Source: Chryseobacterium sp. ZHDP1 (GTDB taxonomy: Bacteria; Bacteroidota; Bacteroidia; Flavobacteriales; Weeksellaceae). From it: 64,000 bases of DNA. Positions 43,501-52,412 of this stretch are shown here, piece after piece. The stretch spans positions 1,674,001-1,738,000 of the forward strand of contig NZ_CP075682.1 in NCBI RefSeq assembly GCF_018603435.1, given 5' to 3'. The notes under the pieces are model-generated. The model was given only the letters and a program-made list of their open reading frames with translations. It was not told the origin of the DNA and made no database searches. A program made the position numbers and the translations under genes. Numbering within the stretch: the stretch's first letter is position 1; each line of letters begins with the position of its first letter.

Positions 43501-45436
43501 AATAGATTATGCGATCCAACAATTTCGCTTCATCTTCAAGAAGCTGTACTTTTAAACTATCCAGTAGTACTTTGGAATGATTTGATCTAAGTGAAACAAT
43601 CAGTAGCTCATCTTTCCATGAAGGGGACAAAGTATCATCACTTAAGAGCTCGTGCATAAAATATACGGAAGCTTCCGGTTCATATTCATAAAACTCTTCC
43701 ATCCATAATCTGAATGCCCTTCTCATGGCGGGAGTATTTTCTATCGAAAGTAAAAAATCTTTTGAGTTTGCAATCTCCGATTTTTGATTTCTTATAAATC
43801 TGATCAATGCCCAATCTTCCAATATGTCGTGAGAAGGACTGTAAGCACTGGTATCGGACATATCATCCAACTGTAGAATATTATCTTTAACAAGATCAGC
43901 AGTCACACTGTTATCGCTCTCATATGTTGTAAAAAGAGACATTTCTCTAGATCTTTTAAGACAAATCTCATAGAAAACAGTTCCTCGTCGTGATTGATTG
44001 TCTTCAACAATATATTTCCACATTAACCTTTTAAATTGTAACTCGTCCAAGTGTTCCTCACTTAATAGTTCTGGTATAATTCGTACAGCTTTATCAAGAT
44101 AATAAGGAGTTCTCAAAAGATGCTTAATCTTAGAATTTTCCATCAATGGCAGTAAGTCAGGAATTTTTTCAACGATTAATTCAACCTCAGCATCATTAAA
44201 TTCACCTACTTGAAAATAAGCAATATTTTCTGGCAGCTCATAATAGTAATCGATTTTAAACTTCTGTAATAAGTAGTCTCTTATTGTTAAAACTATAGTT
44301 ATATTTTTATTTTTTTCCAGTATCTGAAGTAGTTCATTAAATGCTCCCGAGCTACCTGACTCTATTAGTTTTTCAAAGCTTTCTATCCAAATTAAAAAAT
44401 ACTTATTTGATAAAGGACTTGCCAATATTTGTTCGATACTAACTTTACATCCGGCTTTTATCAAAGCTTCACTAATTGTTTCACAATACAGGTTTTCAGC
44501 GGTAAAAGTTAAAACACTACGATCTCCAGACATTTTCAAATCACTTACAGCTGATTTTGTCAAAGCCGATTTTCCAACTCCCGGGTTTCCATGAACCACT
44601 ACAAGATTCTTTTCTTTAAGCAATTGCAGGAGGTCTATATTATCACGAGGAACATTAAAATCTCCGATTTTTTCTCTAGTTCTAGAATTAGTGGTTTGTT
44701 CATTTTTTTCCATTTCTTCATAACTTAAGAGAACATCTTTATCTGTCTCCGGTTTGATAGAATTGATCAGACTGAACTTAGGATATGGAATCAGCTTATT
44801 GTATGCTAAAACTTTGGTCGCCAAAAAAAATCCACCGTCCTCGTATGTATGAATAATACCTGTAAAATAAGTTTTTCCATACAAGATAGAATAAGCGCCA
44901 CTTCCAGACAATCCTTCAACATTTTCCAAGGCCTGTTGATAATATGTATCGAGAGAATTTTCAGACTTTAGTGTAAATTTATATCGATTGCTCTTGATAT
45001 CTTCGATAAATTTCATAGGAAAAGATCGATCTGCCTCTTGATCATTAAAATTAGCATACCCTCTAATTTGATAATCTTCCACCATTTCATCAGTATCAAT
45101 TACCTGACAAAAAAATTGTTTACCTGTAAGTGGAAGAATATTCTTTTTAGAAAGAATCAACAATGCCATATCCTCATCATCATCTGACACAATAACAATA
45201 TCTGTTTCGGTCAAATTGTATGAATGAAATTCTGATGTTTCCTGATTAAAAATCTCTTCAAGTTTAATATCCGTATTTACATATTCTTTATCGAACTTTT
45301 TACCTTCTAAACAATGTTTTGCAGTCAAGACATACACGTCATCAACATCAGGACTCGGGTAGAAAATTACTGCTGTAGCAATTTCGTGGTTACATCTGAT
45401 TTTGATTGTAGAAAGCTGTGGTATATTTTCATTCAT
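40559..45436 (-). CDS. Trypsin-like protease/STAND NTPase fusion (AVAST-like)
   Basis: The product is 1,625 residues. A trypsin-like domain fills residues 1-210 with a complete triad: His41 in LTAKHC, Asp89 in EDMALLIL and Ser177 in GLSGSGAY. An NTPase follows with Walker A GNPGVGKS (283-290) and Walker B FLIWIES (347-353), then a helical motif SHDILEDWAL, a signature of STAND ATPases. The remaining 1,000 or so residues are helical repeats, the likely sensor. STAND proteins assemble on binding a target and switch on their effector, here the protease. The start overlaps the MBL gene by 4 bp. Confidence 0.85.
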   Translation of the reverse strand: MNENIPQLSTIKIRCNHEIATAVIFYPSPDVDDVYVLTAKHCLEGKKFDKEYVNTDIKLEEIFNQETSEFHSYNLTETDIVIVSDDDEDMALLILSKKNILPLTGKQFFCQVIDTDEMVEDYQIRGYANFNDQEADRSFPMKFIEDIKSNRYKFTLKSENSLDTYYQQALENVEGLSGSGAYSILYGKTYFTGIIHTYEDGGFFLATKVLAYNKLIPYPKFSLINSIKPETDKDVLLSYEEMEKNEQTTNSRTREKIGDFNVPRDNIDLLQLLKEKNLVVVHGNPGVGKSALTKSAVSDLKMSGDRSVLTFTAENLYCETISEALIKAGCKVSIEQILASPLSNKYFLIWIESFEKLIESGSSGAFNELLQILEKNKNITIVLTIRDYLLQKFKIDYYYELPENIAYFQVGEFNDAEVELIVEKIPDLLPLMENSKIKHLLRTPYYLDKAVRIIPELLSEEHLDELQFKRLMWKYIVEDNQSRRGTVFYEICLKRSREMSLFTTYESDNSVTADLVKDNILQLDDMSDTSAYSPSHDILEDWALIRFIRNQKSEIANSKDFLLSIENTPAMRRAFRLWMEEFYEYEPEASVYFMHELLSDDTLSPSWKDELLIVSLRSNHSKVLLDSLKVQLLEDEAKLLDRIIYLLQTSCKKIDPQKRNFNDLLPIGSGWDYIIDFIKANINEIKLQNFELKHLTLIESWSKQLPEFNQGILPSGAKSAAFLLEDFIFRLQGRSIQRRLGRRSSEYLKKYIKILFKLTAADQELIASIIQACLIPETGNERWTDPAFLREIRAYITGGVISDQICRFFPEEVIQMATEDWAQKEEKYAPGSINSMLIREPKVNDFGLNKDLEYDYGLPSGYQTFFYWMFLYHGEKALDFLIPFLNDAFEKNYEILLSLKKRGVERIEVVFEDGSCGVYYGNPEYWSMYRGFSIYDKVLISVLMALEKTLLEIGDKKDFSTARIFLDRLIRESNNIAILGVVCSILQAFPNLVDETSVSLLGVPLFFKWDSTRSTSDMMRSNVYNDEEFERKERIAANQRIHRNKYYVGLVGFVADYMFYQREYNELLFKQVDRMWENVKEDDWLFKKFLFDMDARKYEFKHFNQKGYENYVQVVPGYDDTIRNVVESGNDYTVPTANTTWARKVFEYEEVDDHNYETWKIGYEFILQLDGRREIMVSPGTMASIALRDFSNQLQPDEIAWCCETIINLEAKKLAKTDPYAINFDLLDNIPSLKGLCYIFKVDIEQDLKLKVKELIFRLLLKGLDARERIALQHAILQELVLFEPDFVLNCWYGLAEAIVILKAQNKESERKRMLYHQGKLSARDFNKSEEDNWSEVLINSVIKGSINIPDEIIVSLDLHTQWYLDDMLRIIPWNTALPAHHKFIQDVLTLHTVFLNDPKSSMLDFYESRHAFTFYYPRYLLNQPTELSLPLLKKILDSSIETPEKSIPDDYLKFIYKLVEEFIRAAIGRIQLENFWIFWEFLKDWMINNSNARFLPIFLFDIDWVESSEKWSVLDGKSLYFKDFIITLGFNRINSSIKFLSGIAFYNFMPNSISWIVPMLQSQNAELVENDILEKFVEKAFYKYGGKIKRDKNTLADFLFILDFLVKRSSPKAYMLREELLQFK

Positions 45437-46506
45437 ATTTTATGAGTTAAGGGCAGGTACGAAAGTTCTAAGCTGTCAGGTCCTATTTGTGAATAATCAC
45501 ATTCAAATGTATATCTTTCAAAAGCGTCGTCATCGACCTCAAAGATATTTCTCAATTCTTGAGTATCACAAGCAAAATGAATTTTGATAATTTCAGAATT
45601 TCTTCTCTCGTTCGTAATGATTCTAACTATAGTCTCTTTATCCGGATGTCTGTTATGGATACCGTTTCCAGTTATCACATAACAATTGGTCTGAACTATT
45701 TCCAGCAATTTAGGGCAGGTATTGGCTTTACTGCCATGATGTGATAATTGCATAAACTTCACGGGCAGTGGCCGATCTTTATTATACCCCAATGCATCTA
45801 AACTGTCAATTATATCAGAGGGATGACTGTCGGCTAATAAGAGTACTTTTACCTTATCAAACTCGGCAAGAACAGCAATAGAGCTTCCATTAACAGGATC
45901 TGTATCCGGTTTAAATTCATTCCCTGTAAGTTCTTCAATTATTTTTTTATGGTCGGATTGATTTTCTTTTCTACCAATTTTACCATTACTTTCTTCTTCT
46001 TTCCACAATTCTGTTGCAGCAGCTTCCTTTTCAGGTGTAGGTGAAAGAATGGTCATTTTAAAACCAAAACATTCAATTGGTAATGTTTCAGTATTTATTG
46101 GCACTGTGGTAAGAAGATTATTTGCAGTTAAAAAATCCCTAAGTAAAATCCCGTCACCGACTGAGATTTTCCCATTAGATTCCTTTATCATCTCAGGAGA
46201 ATGATTAAATAAAAAATTCTTTACAGCGTCTTGTTTATTTTCAATTTTTTTGTCCACGACAAAACCTTTTACGGCACCGATATGGTCGCGATCTATATGG
46301 CTGATAATCCAATTTTCAATTTGTTCGCCAGAAGACAAAATTTCTTTTATTAATGGGGCAAAAGAATTTTTGTACTCTTTACCATATCCTCCATCAATAA
46401 GTATATTATGCCATTGGGAATCTGTTCCTAAAAATCTGATAAAAATAGCATCACCGCCGCCGATATCGAAAAAATGAAAACTAATCCGATGTGTTTTTTG
46501 AGTCAT
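45433..46506 (-). CDS. Metallo-beta-lactamase-fold protein, first gene of defence-like operon
   Basis: The product is 357 residues. The HxDxDH motif is complete (SHIDRDHIGAV, H70, D72, D74, H75), a later metal Asp is in LLLADSH (D226), and LSHHGSKAN (255-263) and HNRHPDKET follow, the pattern of ComEC/Rec2-like MBL proteins without membrane helices. It may be a hydrolase or nuclease. Its stop overlaps the start of the STAND gene by 4 bp (ATGA type), so translation is coupled. AVAST type 1 systems, as I recall, pair an MBL protein with a trypsin-like and a STAND part. Confidence 0.85.
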   Translation of the reverse strand: MTQKTHRISFHFFDIGGGDAIFIRFLGTDSQWHNILIDGGYGKEYKNSFAPLIKEILSSGEQIENWIISHIDRDHIGAVKGFVVDKKIENKQDAVKNFLFNHSPEMIKESNGKISVGDGILLRDFLTANNLLTTVPINTETLPIECFGFKMTILSPTPEKEAAATELWKEEESNGKIGRKENQSDHKKIIEELTGNEFKPDTDPVNGSSIAVLAEFDKVKVLLLADSHPSDIIDSLDALGYNKDRPLPVKFMQLSHHGSKANTCPKLLEIVQTNCYVITGNGIHNRHPDKETIVRIITNERRNSEIIKIHFACDTQELRNIFEVDDDAFERYTFECDYSQIGPDSLELSYLPLTHKI

Positions 46507-46578
46507 AAAATAATGGTTATTAATACTTTCTTATTTTTTCTAAAATAGGAAAAGTTAATTGGATAAGTAAGAGTTTAT

Positions 46579-47184
46579 TTAAATAATTAAACGAAAGGTC
46601 AAATTAATCCTTTCTTTCATTTTTACTGTTGATTTAGCAATTCGATGTTCCCAGTTTTCCTGTAAATCCCCTTTCATAATGAGTAACGAACCGTGAGGCA
46701 ATGGCAAACTGTATTTGCTCTGATGATGGTCTTTTTTTCTGAAATCAAAGTTTCTGGTTTGACCTAAACTGATTGATGCAATCACAGGTCGTTTTCCATA
46801 GCGGCTTTCTTTATCTCTGTGCCATGCCACGGAATCATTATTATCACGATACAGGTTTAATAAAACACCATTGAACTGATACCCAAATTCTTTTTCTATC
46901 CTTTCTTTTAAAGTATAAAGCTCGGGAGTCCAAGGATTAGTTCCTGAAACATTTCCGTCTGAATCGTAAGAGCTATCATTTCCTCCATACCAAGCAGTAA
47001 GGCGGGGTGTTACAACTGTTTTATCATACATCTTCTGAGTTCGCTGTTCCCAAGGTGTCGTTTTCAGCAGTATATCTTTCAATTCATCGGCTTCTTTGCT
47101 GCTCAGGAAATGTTCCTTGTATTCCAAAAGGTCTTTTGGAAATTTATAAAACTCTTCCGTATCAAATAAACTCAGCTGACTCAT
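46579..47184 (-). CDS. alkB: AlkB-like 2-oxoglutarate/Fe(II) dioxygenase
   Basis: The product is 201 residues. The jelly-roll iron site is complete: H122 and D124 in AWHRDKE and H180 in WEHRI; 2-oxoglutarate is held by R192 and R198 in ERINLTFRL. The N-terminal TPRLTAWYGG is typical of the AlkB/ALKBH2-3 group. It repairs 1-methyladenine and 3-methylcytosine by oxidation. It lies on the same strand as the S24 repressor and next to DinB/DnaE, so it belongs to a damage-response cluster. Confidence 0.9.
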   Translation of the reverse strand: MSQLSLFDTEEFYKFPKDLLEYKEHFLSSKEADELKDILLKTTPWEQRTQKMYDKTVVTPRLTAWYGGNDSSYDSDGNVSGTNPWTPELYTLKERIEKEFGYQFNGVLLNLYRDNNDSVAWHRDKESRYGKRPVIASISLGQTRNFDFRKKDHHQSKYSLPLPHGSLLIMKGDLQENWEHRIAKSTVKMKERINLTFRLII

Positions 47185-47220
47185 TGCAATTTTCTATTAA
47201 AATATTTATATTTGATCTGG

Positions 47221-47241
47221 CCCGTTTATACGGGATTTTTT
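47221..47241. terminator. Hairpin with T run between AlkB and repressor genes
   Basis: CCCGTTTATACGGG (47,221-47,234) forms a short stem with a T run on the plus strand. No plus-strand gene ends here, so it may be a weak bidirectional terminator. Confidence 0.35.
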
Positions 47242-47329
47242 TCATCATTTGTGTTTTTGCTTCCCTTAGGAGATTTTTTTTTATGAAGTAATGTTAGGAA
47301 ACTTATTTTTGAGCTTTATTCAAATGAAT

Positions 47330-48106
47330 TCAATTCTTATCTCCTATTTTTTCTTTAATCTGTTTGATATCGGTCTTGATCTCTGTCATAAAGTTTTGAA
47401 TATTACGTTCTGCAAATTCATCAGCTCCATATTCTATCGTATTGATACTACAGGCAAATTCCCAGATCTCTTTAATTTCAGATAATGGAATTTTATATGG
47501 CTCATAAAATTGATTGTCAGCTTTTACCCATATACTGTCTGCTTCATGAAACTGGAATCTTTTGTAACTGATTCCATCATTAGTGGTGATGAAAATATAA
47601 GTCCGGTCCGTTTTCAGATCAGAAAGATTTTCTACATATTTTCCAACAATATAAGTTCCGTTCTTATAAGGCGGCATAGAATCTCCGTCCGCTGGAAACG
47701 CTCTAAACTTCCCACCTTTTAAAAAAGGTAAGGATATCGTTTCCAAACTTTCTATGTATTCCGGATCTCCATAACCGTTCAGATAACCCATAGAGGCTTT
47801 TTGTGGAATAATCTCAATCTGATCGTTTCCATCCTGATCAACCCTGATAGGCAGAACAATCCTATTGTCAGGGAGCTCCATAATCTCATCAATCGAATAT
47901 TTGCTGACGTTGATGGTCAAAAGTAAATCGATGCTGATATTATAATATCTTGAAATTTTCACTAAAATATCAAGGGGTGGCGCTGCGGCATCATCTTCAT
48001 ACTTACTATATCGGCCTCGGGTAATTAAAAGATCATCGGCAACCTTTTGTTGAGACAGATTGAGCTTACCTCTTAAATACCGCATGTTTTCTGATAAAAT
48101 TGACAT
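47330..48106 (-). CDS. LexA-like XRE/S24 repressor
   Basis: The product is 258 residues: an XRE helix-turn-helix (residues 1-65, LSQQKVADDLLITRGRYSKYE), a linker, and an S24 peptidase domain with Ser143 in GDSMPP and Lys182 in YKRFQF. The usual Ala-Gly self-cleavage site near GYLNGYGDPEYIE reads Ser-Met-Gly (105-107) here. It should cut itself on RecA activation and derepress DNA-damage genes. A perfect palindrome lies on its own start codon, toward dinB, suggesting auto-regulation and control of the divergent polymerases. Confidence 0.85.
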   Translation of the reverse strand: MSILSENMRYLRGKLNLSQQKVADDLLITRGRYSKYEDDAAAPPLDILVKISRYYNISIDLLLTINVSKYSIDEIMELPDNRIVLPIRVDQDGNDQIEIIPQKASMGYLNGYGDPEYIESLETISLPFLKGGKFRAFPADGDSMPPYKNGTYIVGKYVENLSDLKTDRTYIFITTNDGISYKRFQFHEADSIWVKADNQFYEPYKIPLSEIKEIWEFACSINTIEYGADEFAERNIQNFMTEIKTDIKQIKEKIGDKN

Positions 48107-48163
48107 TGCTATAAATTATAGCAACAAATATACAATTTTTTGCTACAAATCGTGATAATTTTG
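48106..48163 (+). promoter_or_regulatory. Operator palindrome and -7 box between repressor and dinB
   Basis: TTGCTATAAATTATAGCAA (48,106-48,124) is a perfect 9-1-9 palindrome touching the repressor start codon. A second half-site TTGCTACAA is at 48,140-48,148. TAATTTTG (48,156-48,163) matches the -7 consensus only 4 bp before the dinB ATG, so the mRNA may be nearly leaderless. Confidence 0.7.
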
Positions 48164-48167
48164 TCAA

Positions 48168-49313
48168 ATGGAACGAGCGATTGCACATATGGATCTGGAT
48201 ACATTCTTTGTTTCCTGTGAACGGCTGAGAGACTCTGTATTGGAGAATCAGCCCGTGATCATAGGTGGCGGAGATCGTGGTGTAGTAGCATCTTGTTCCT
48301 ATGAAGCCAGGAAATTTGGGGTTCGTTCTGCGATGCCTTTGCGAATGGCTTTACGCTTATGTCCCGAAGCGCAGGTTATCAAAGGTGATATGGAGTATTA
48401 TTCCAAAATGTCACATTTGGTGACTGAAATCATTCAGGAAAAAGTTCCTGTTATGGAAAAAGCAAGTGTAGACGAGTTCTATCTTGATCTGTCGGGCATG
48501 GATAAGTTCTTCGGCTGCTATCAATGGACAACCGAAATTGCGGAAGCGGTAAAGAAAAATACAGGTCTACCTATTAGTTTTGCATTGTCTACCAATAAAA
48601 CAGTTTCAAAGATTGGAACAGGTGAAGCAAAGCCAGCCGGTAAATTAGAATTAAAACCGCTCGCAATACAGCCTTTTTTAAATCCTTTATCCGTCAGAAA
48701 GATTCCTATGGTTGGTGATGTGACCTTTGAACTCCTTTCAAGATTAGGTGTAAGAAAGATTGAAACACTTGCTAAAATGCCAGTGGATGTGCTTCAGGAA
48801 TTAATTGGAAAAAATGGAACTGAGTTATGGAAAAAAGCCAATGGCATTGATTTAAATCCTGTGATTCAATATTCAGAGCGTAAATCCATATCAACTGAAA
48901 CAACTTTTTCCGAAGACACCATCGATATTCCGAATATCAGAAGTATTCTTTCCGGAATGGTTGAACAGTTATGCTACCAGTTAAGACAGGAAAAATGGCT
49001 GACCTCAACGGTATCAGTAAGAATAAGATATGCCAACTTTGATACAGAGACTAAACAATGTAAGGTGGCTTATACCTCAGCAGACCACACATTGCTGAAA
49101 TATATTCTGGAACTCTTCAAGAAAGTTTATACCCGAAGAATGAGAATTCGTCTTGTAGGTGTCAAGTTTACAGGACTGGTTCACGGAAGCCATCAGATGA
49201 ATCTTTTTGAAGATACCGAAGAGCTGATCTCATTATATCAGACCATGGATAAAATGAAAGACCGTTTTGGTGCTAAAAGCCTTGGAAGGGCTTCCGGTTT
49301 TTTGACTCAATAA
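48168..49313 (+). CDS. dinB: Y-family DNA polymerase IV (DinB-like)
   Basis: The product is 381 residues. Catalytic acids are D9 in HMDLDTFFVSCE and D102/E103 in SVDEFYLDLSG. The helix-hairpin-helix with PMVGDVTFELLSRLGV and the little-finger domain with MNLFEDTEE near the end (a beta-clamp-like motif) are present. It copies damaged DNA with low fidelity. It is 8 bp from the dnaE-like gene, forming a translesion operon. Confidence 0.9.
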   Translation: MERAIAHMDLDTFFVSCERLRDSVLENQPVIIGGGDRGVVASCSYEARKFGVRSAMPLRMALRLCPEAQVIKGDMEYYSKMSHLVTEIIQEKVPVMEKASVDEFYLDLSGMDKFFGCYQWTTEIAEAVKKNTGLPISFALSTNKTVSKIGTGEAKPAGKLELKPLAIQPFLNPLSVRKIPMVGDVTFELLSRLGVRKIETLAKMPVDVLQELIGKNGTELWKKANGIDLNPVIQYSERKSISTETTFSEDTIDIPNIRSILSGMVEQLCYQLRQEKWLTSTVSVRIRYANFDTETKQCKVAYTSADHTLLKYILELFKKVYTRRMRIRLVGVKFTGLVHGSHQMNLFEDTEELISLYQTMDKMKDRFGAKSLGRASGFLTQ

Positions 49314-49321
49314 ATAAAATT

Positions 49322-52300
49322 ATGTTCCTCAATTGTCATACCTATCATAGCCTTCGTTATGGGACTATTTCTGTTGAAGAATTAGTTGATCTGGCTATGG
49401 ATTATAAGCTGAAAGTTCTTGCGCTAACTGATATCAATACCGTAACGGGAATCTATCAGTTTTATAAACTGTGTGAAGATAAAGGCATTAAACCTATTGT
49501 AGGCGTTGATGTCAGAGTTGAAAATGAGCAGTATTATATATGCTTAGCGAAGAACCCGAAAGGAATAGCTGAAGTCAACAGGCTTTTGACCGATTATAAT
49601 TGTGAAAATATTGAAATTCCAAAATCTAATCCTCAATTAGAAAACTGCTTTGTGATTTATACTTTACAAAATAAACCTGATATATTATTGGAACACGAGT
49701 TTATCGGAATCAGACAAGATGAGTTAAACCTTTTAATCAATTCTGAATTCAAATCCCTCACTCATAAAATGGTTATCCTTCATCCGGTAACGTTTAAGAC
49801 TGATGACGAATACGAACTTCATAAAATATTACGAGCCATAGATGGTAATATTCTTTTTACAAAACTGGCTGAAAAAGATTATTGTAGAAAAGATGAGTTG
49901 TTTATGAGTAAGAAAACTCTTCTCGATCAGTTTAAGCATTACCCAGAAATCGTTGAAAACACGAAATTTATCGTCAGTCAATGCAGTTTTGATTTTGAAT
50001 TTAAAACCCCGAAGAATAAAAAATATTATACTGACAGCAAGGAAAATGACTTTAAATTGTTATCCCAGCTTGCTTATGAAGGTTTATCTCATAGATATCC
50101 TGATAATAACAGACAGGCTATTGAGAGAGCTGAAAAAGAATTAACAGTTATTCATCAACTTAATTTTTGCGGCTACTTCTTGATTACTTGGGATATTATT
50201 CAATACAGTAAGCGTATGGGTTTTATGCACGTCGGAAGAGGAAGTGGCGCTAACAGTATTATAGCTTATTGTTTAGGCATTTCCGACATATGTCCTCTAG
50301 AGCTAGATTTGTACTTTGAGCGTTTTCTAAACTTAAACCGTAAAAGTCCTCCCGACTTCGACATCGATTGGAGTTGGAAGAATCGTGACACTATTTTGGA
50401 ATACATTTTTGATAAATATGGAAAAAATCACGTTGCTTTTTGTGGAACTAATGTGGAGTTCAAGAGAAAATCGAGATTCAGAGAACTGGGAAAAGTCTTT
50501 GGACTGCCGAAAGATGAACTAGATCAGCTTTCAAAAAAACCGAGAGAACTACACGATCAAAATTCAATTGTTCAAGAGATTTATAAGTATGAACAGTTGT
50601 TAGTTGGATTTCCCAATCAAAGAAGTATGCATTCTTGTGGGATTCTTATTTCCGAAGAACCTATTACAAATTATTCAGTTTTAGAATTTCCTCCAAAAGA
50701 ATTTCCAATTGTTCAGTTTGATATGCATACAGCTGAGGATATTGGTCTGGAAAAGTTTGACATTCTTTCACAAAGAGGATTGGGAACGATTAAAGATACC
50801 GTTAATCTAATTAAAGAAAAAAAGGGAATCAATGTAGATATTGAAGATACCAGAATCTCTAAGGATGAAGTCAAGTGCAATGAATTTTTGAGCATTGGAA
50901 AGACCATTGGTTGTTTCTACATTGAATCTCCAGCTATGCGTGGACTTTTGAGAAGATTAAAATGTGATAATTACAAAGTATTGGTTGCTGCATCATCAAT
51001 TATTCGTCCAGGAGTTGCACAGAGTGGAATGATGCGGGAGTACATTTTCCGACACAATCATCCCGGTCAATTTGAATACTTCCACGATGTATTTGAAAAA
51101 GAATTAGGCGAAACCTATGGCATTATGGTTTATCAAGAAGATGTCATTAAAATTGCGATGCACTTTGGTGGAGTTTCTGCAGCTAATGGAGATGTTCTTC
51201 GAAGAGCTATGAGTGGTAAAGGACGATCACTTTCAGCTTTACAAAAATTAAAAGATGATTTCTTTGAATCCTGCAAAAGGAAAGGACATCCTGAGCAGCT
51301 TTCTCAGGAAGTATATCGACAGATTGAATCTTTTGCCGGCTACTCCTTTTGTAAAGCACACTCTGCTTCTTATGCCGTGGAGAGCTATCAGAGTCTGTTT
51401 CTGAAAGCCTATTACCCTATCGAATTTATGGTATCTGCTATTAATAATGGCGGTGGTTTTTACCGAACAGAAGTTTATGTACACGAGGCGAAGATGTCAG
51501 GTGCTAAAATTCATAACCCCTGCATTAACCTAAGCGAATTTCATACAACATTATATGGAACAGATGTGTACTTAGGTCTAATGCATATTGAAAAACTTGA
51601 AGCTTCTATCAAAGTAAATATCCCGGAAGAAAGGAAAGAAAACGGCGATTACGGATCATTAGAAGATTTTATAAAAAGAGTCAACATTGGTATTGAAACT
51701 TTACAGATATTAATTTTTGTCGGGGCTTTCAGATTTACCGGAAAGCAGAAACACGAACTTTTAATTGAAGCAAGATTCCTACTTTCAAAGAATCAATATA
51801 AAAGCAAGATCATATCATTATTTGAGGAACCTCAAAAAGATTATAAGCTACCGACAATAGATAGAAACCCTTTTGAAGACGCTTTTGATGAATTTGAAAT
51901 TTTAGGATTTCCAGTTTCCTATTCGATCTTTGATTTACTCAAGACTAAATACAGAGGTCACGTTTTGGTTAAAGATCTCTTGAAGTATCATAAAAAACAG
52001 GTTAAAATGCTGGCATATTTAATTTCCAGGAAACACGTTCCTATCAAGATGAGAAATCATCCTGGAAAGAAAGACGATATGTATTTCGGAACATGGATCG
52101 ATGCTGAAGGTGAGTATTTTGACACGGCACATTTTCCCGACAGTTTAAAACAATTTCCCTTTAAGGAAGGAGGAGTCTACCTTTTATTAGGAACTGTTGA
52201 AGTAGATTATCATTTTCCTACTATTACCATTACTAAAATGGCAAAAATGCCTTTGATTGCCGATCCGCGATATTCGATGGATGATGAAAAATCTAAAGAA

Positions 52301-52396
52301 ATGGAAAGAAGTCTACGGGAAGACGTTAGTATGACTCACCGAAATCCCTATCCACAGGAACATGAAATTGGATTACCAAGAAAAAAGATAAACTGA
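49322..52396 (+). CDS. Error-prone DNA polymerase III alpha subunit (DnaE2-like)
   Basis: The product is 1,024 residues, shorter than the replicative DnaE. The PHP domain begins at the N-terminus with NCHTYHSLRYGTIS (H6, H9). The polymerase catalytic acids are in PDFDIDW at about 345-349. Further family text is QSGMMREYIFRHN and AGYSFCKAHSASYA. It lacks a typical C-terminal tau-binding part. With DinB it parallels the imuB/dnaE2 mutasome of other bacteria and should be induced after DNA damage via the adjacent operator. Confidence 0.9.
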   Translation: MFLNCHTYHSLRYGTISVEELVDLAMDYKLKVLALTDINTVTGIYQFYKLCEDKGIKPIVGVDVRVENEQYYICLAKNPKGIAEVNRLLTDYNCENIEIPKSNPQLENCFVIYTLQNKPDILLEHEFIGIRQDELNLLINSEFKSLTHKMVILHPVTFKTDDEYELHKILRAIDGNILFTKLAEKDYCRKDELFMSKKTLLDQFKHYPEIVENTKFIVSQCSFDFEFKTPKNKKYYTDSKENDFKLLSQLAYEGLSHRYPDNNRQAIERAEKELTVIHQLNFCGYFLITWDIIQYSKRMGFMHVGRGSGANSIIAYCLGISDICPLELDLYFERFLNLNRKSPPDFDIDWSWKNRDTILEYIFDKYGKNHVAFCGTNVEFKRKSRFRELGKVFGLPKDELDQLSKKPRELHDQNSIVQEIYKYEQLLVGFPNQRSMHSCGILISEEPITNYSVLEFPPKEFPIVQFDMHTAEDIGLEKFDILSQRGLGTIKDTVNLIKEKKGINVDIEDTRISKDEVKCNEFLSIGKTIGCFYIESPAMRGLLRRLKCDNYKVLVAASSIIRPGVAQSGMMREYIFRHNHPGQFEYFHDVFEKELGETYGIMVYQEDVIKIAMHFGGVSAANGDVLRRAMSGKGRSLSALQKLKDDFFESCKRKGHPEQLSQEVYRQIESFAGYSFCKAHSASYAVESYQSLFLKAYYPIEFMVSAINNGGGFYRTEVYVHEAKMSGAKIHNPCINLSEFHTTLYGTDVYLGLMHIEKLEASIKVNIPEERKENGDYGSLEDFIKRVNIGIETLQILIFVGAFRFTGKQKHELLIEARFLLSKNQYKSKIISLFEEPQKDYKLPTIDRNPFEDAFDEFEILGFPVSYSIFDLLKTKYRGHVLVKDLLKYHKKQVKMLAYLISRKHVPIKMRNHPGKKDDMYFGTWIDAEGEYFDTAHFPDSLKQFPFKEGGVYLLLGTVEVDYHFPTITITKMAKMPLIADPRYSMDDEKSKEMERSLREDVSMTHRNPYPQEHEIGLPRKKIN

Positions 52397-52412
52397 TTCT
52401 TTAGTATTCTTG

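Noticed and set aside
47207..47234. Small RNA gene from the TATATTTG box to the CCCGTTTATACGGG hairpin
   Set aside because: The transcript would be almost only the hairpin; no support beyond the two motifs.
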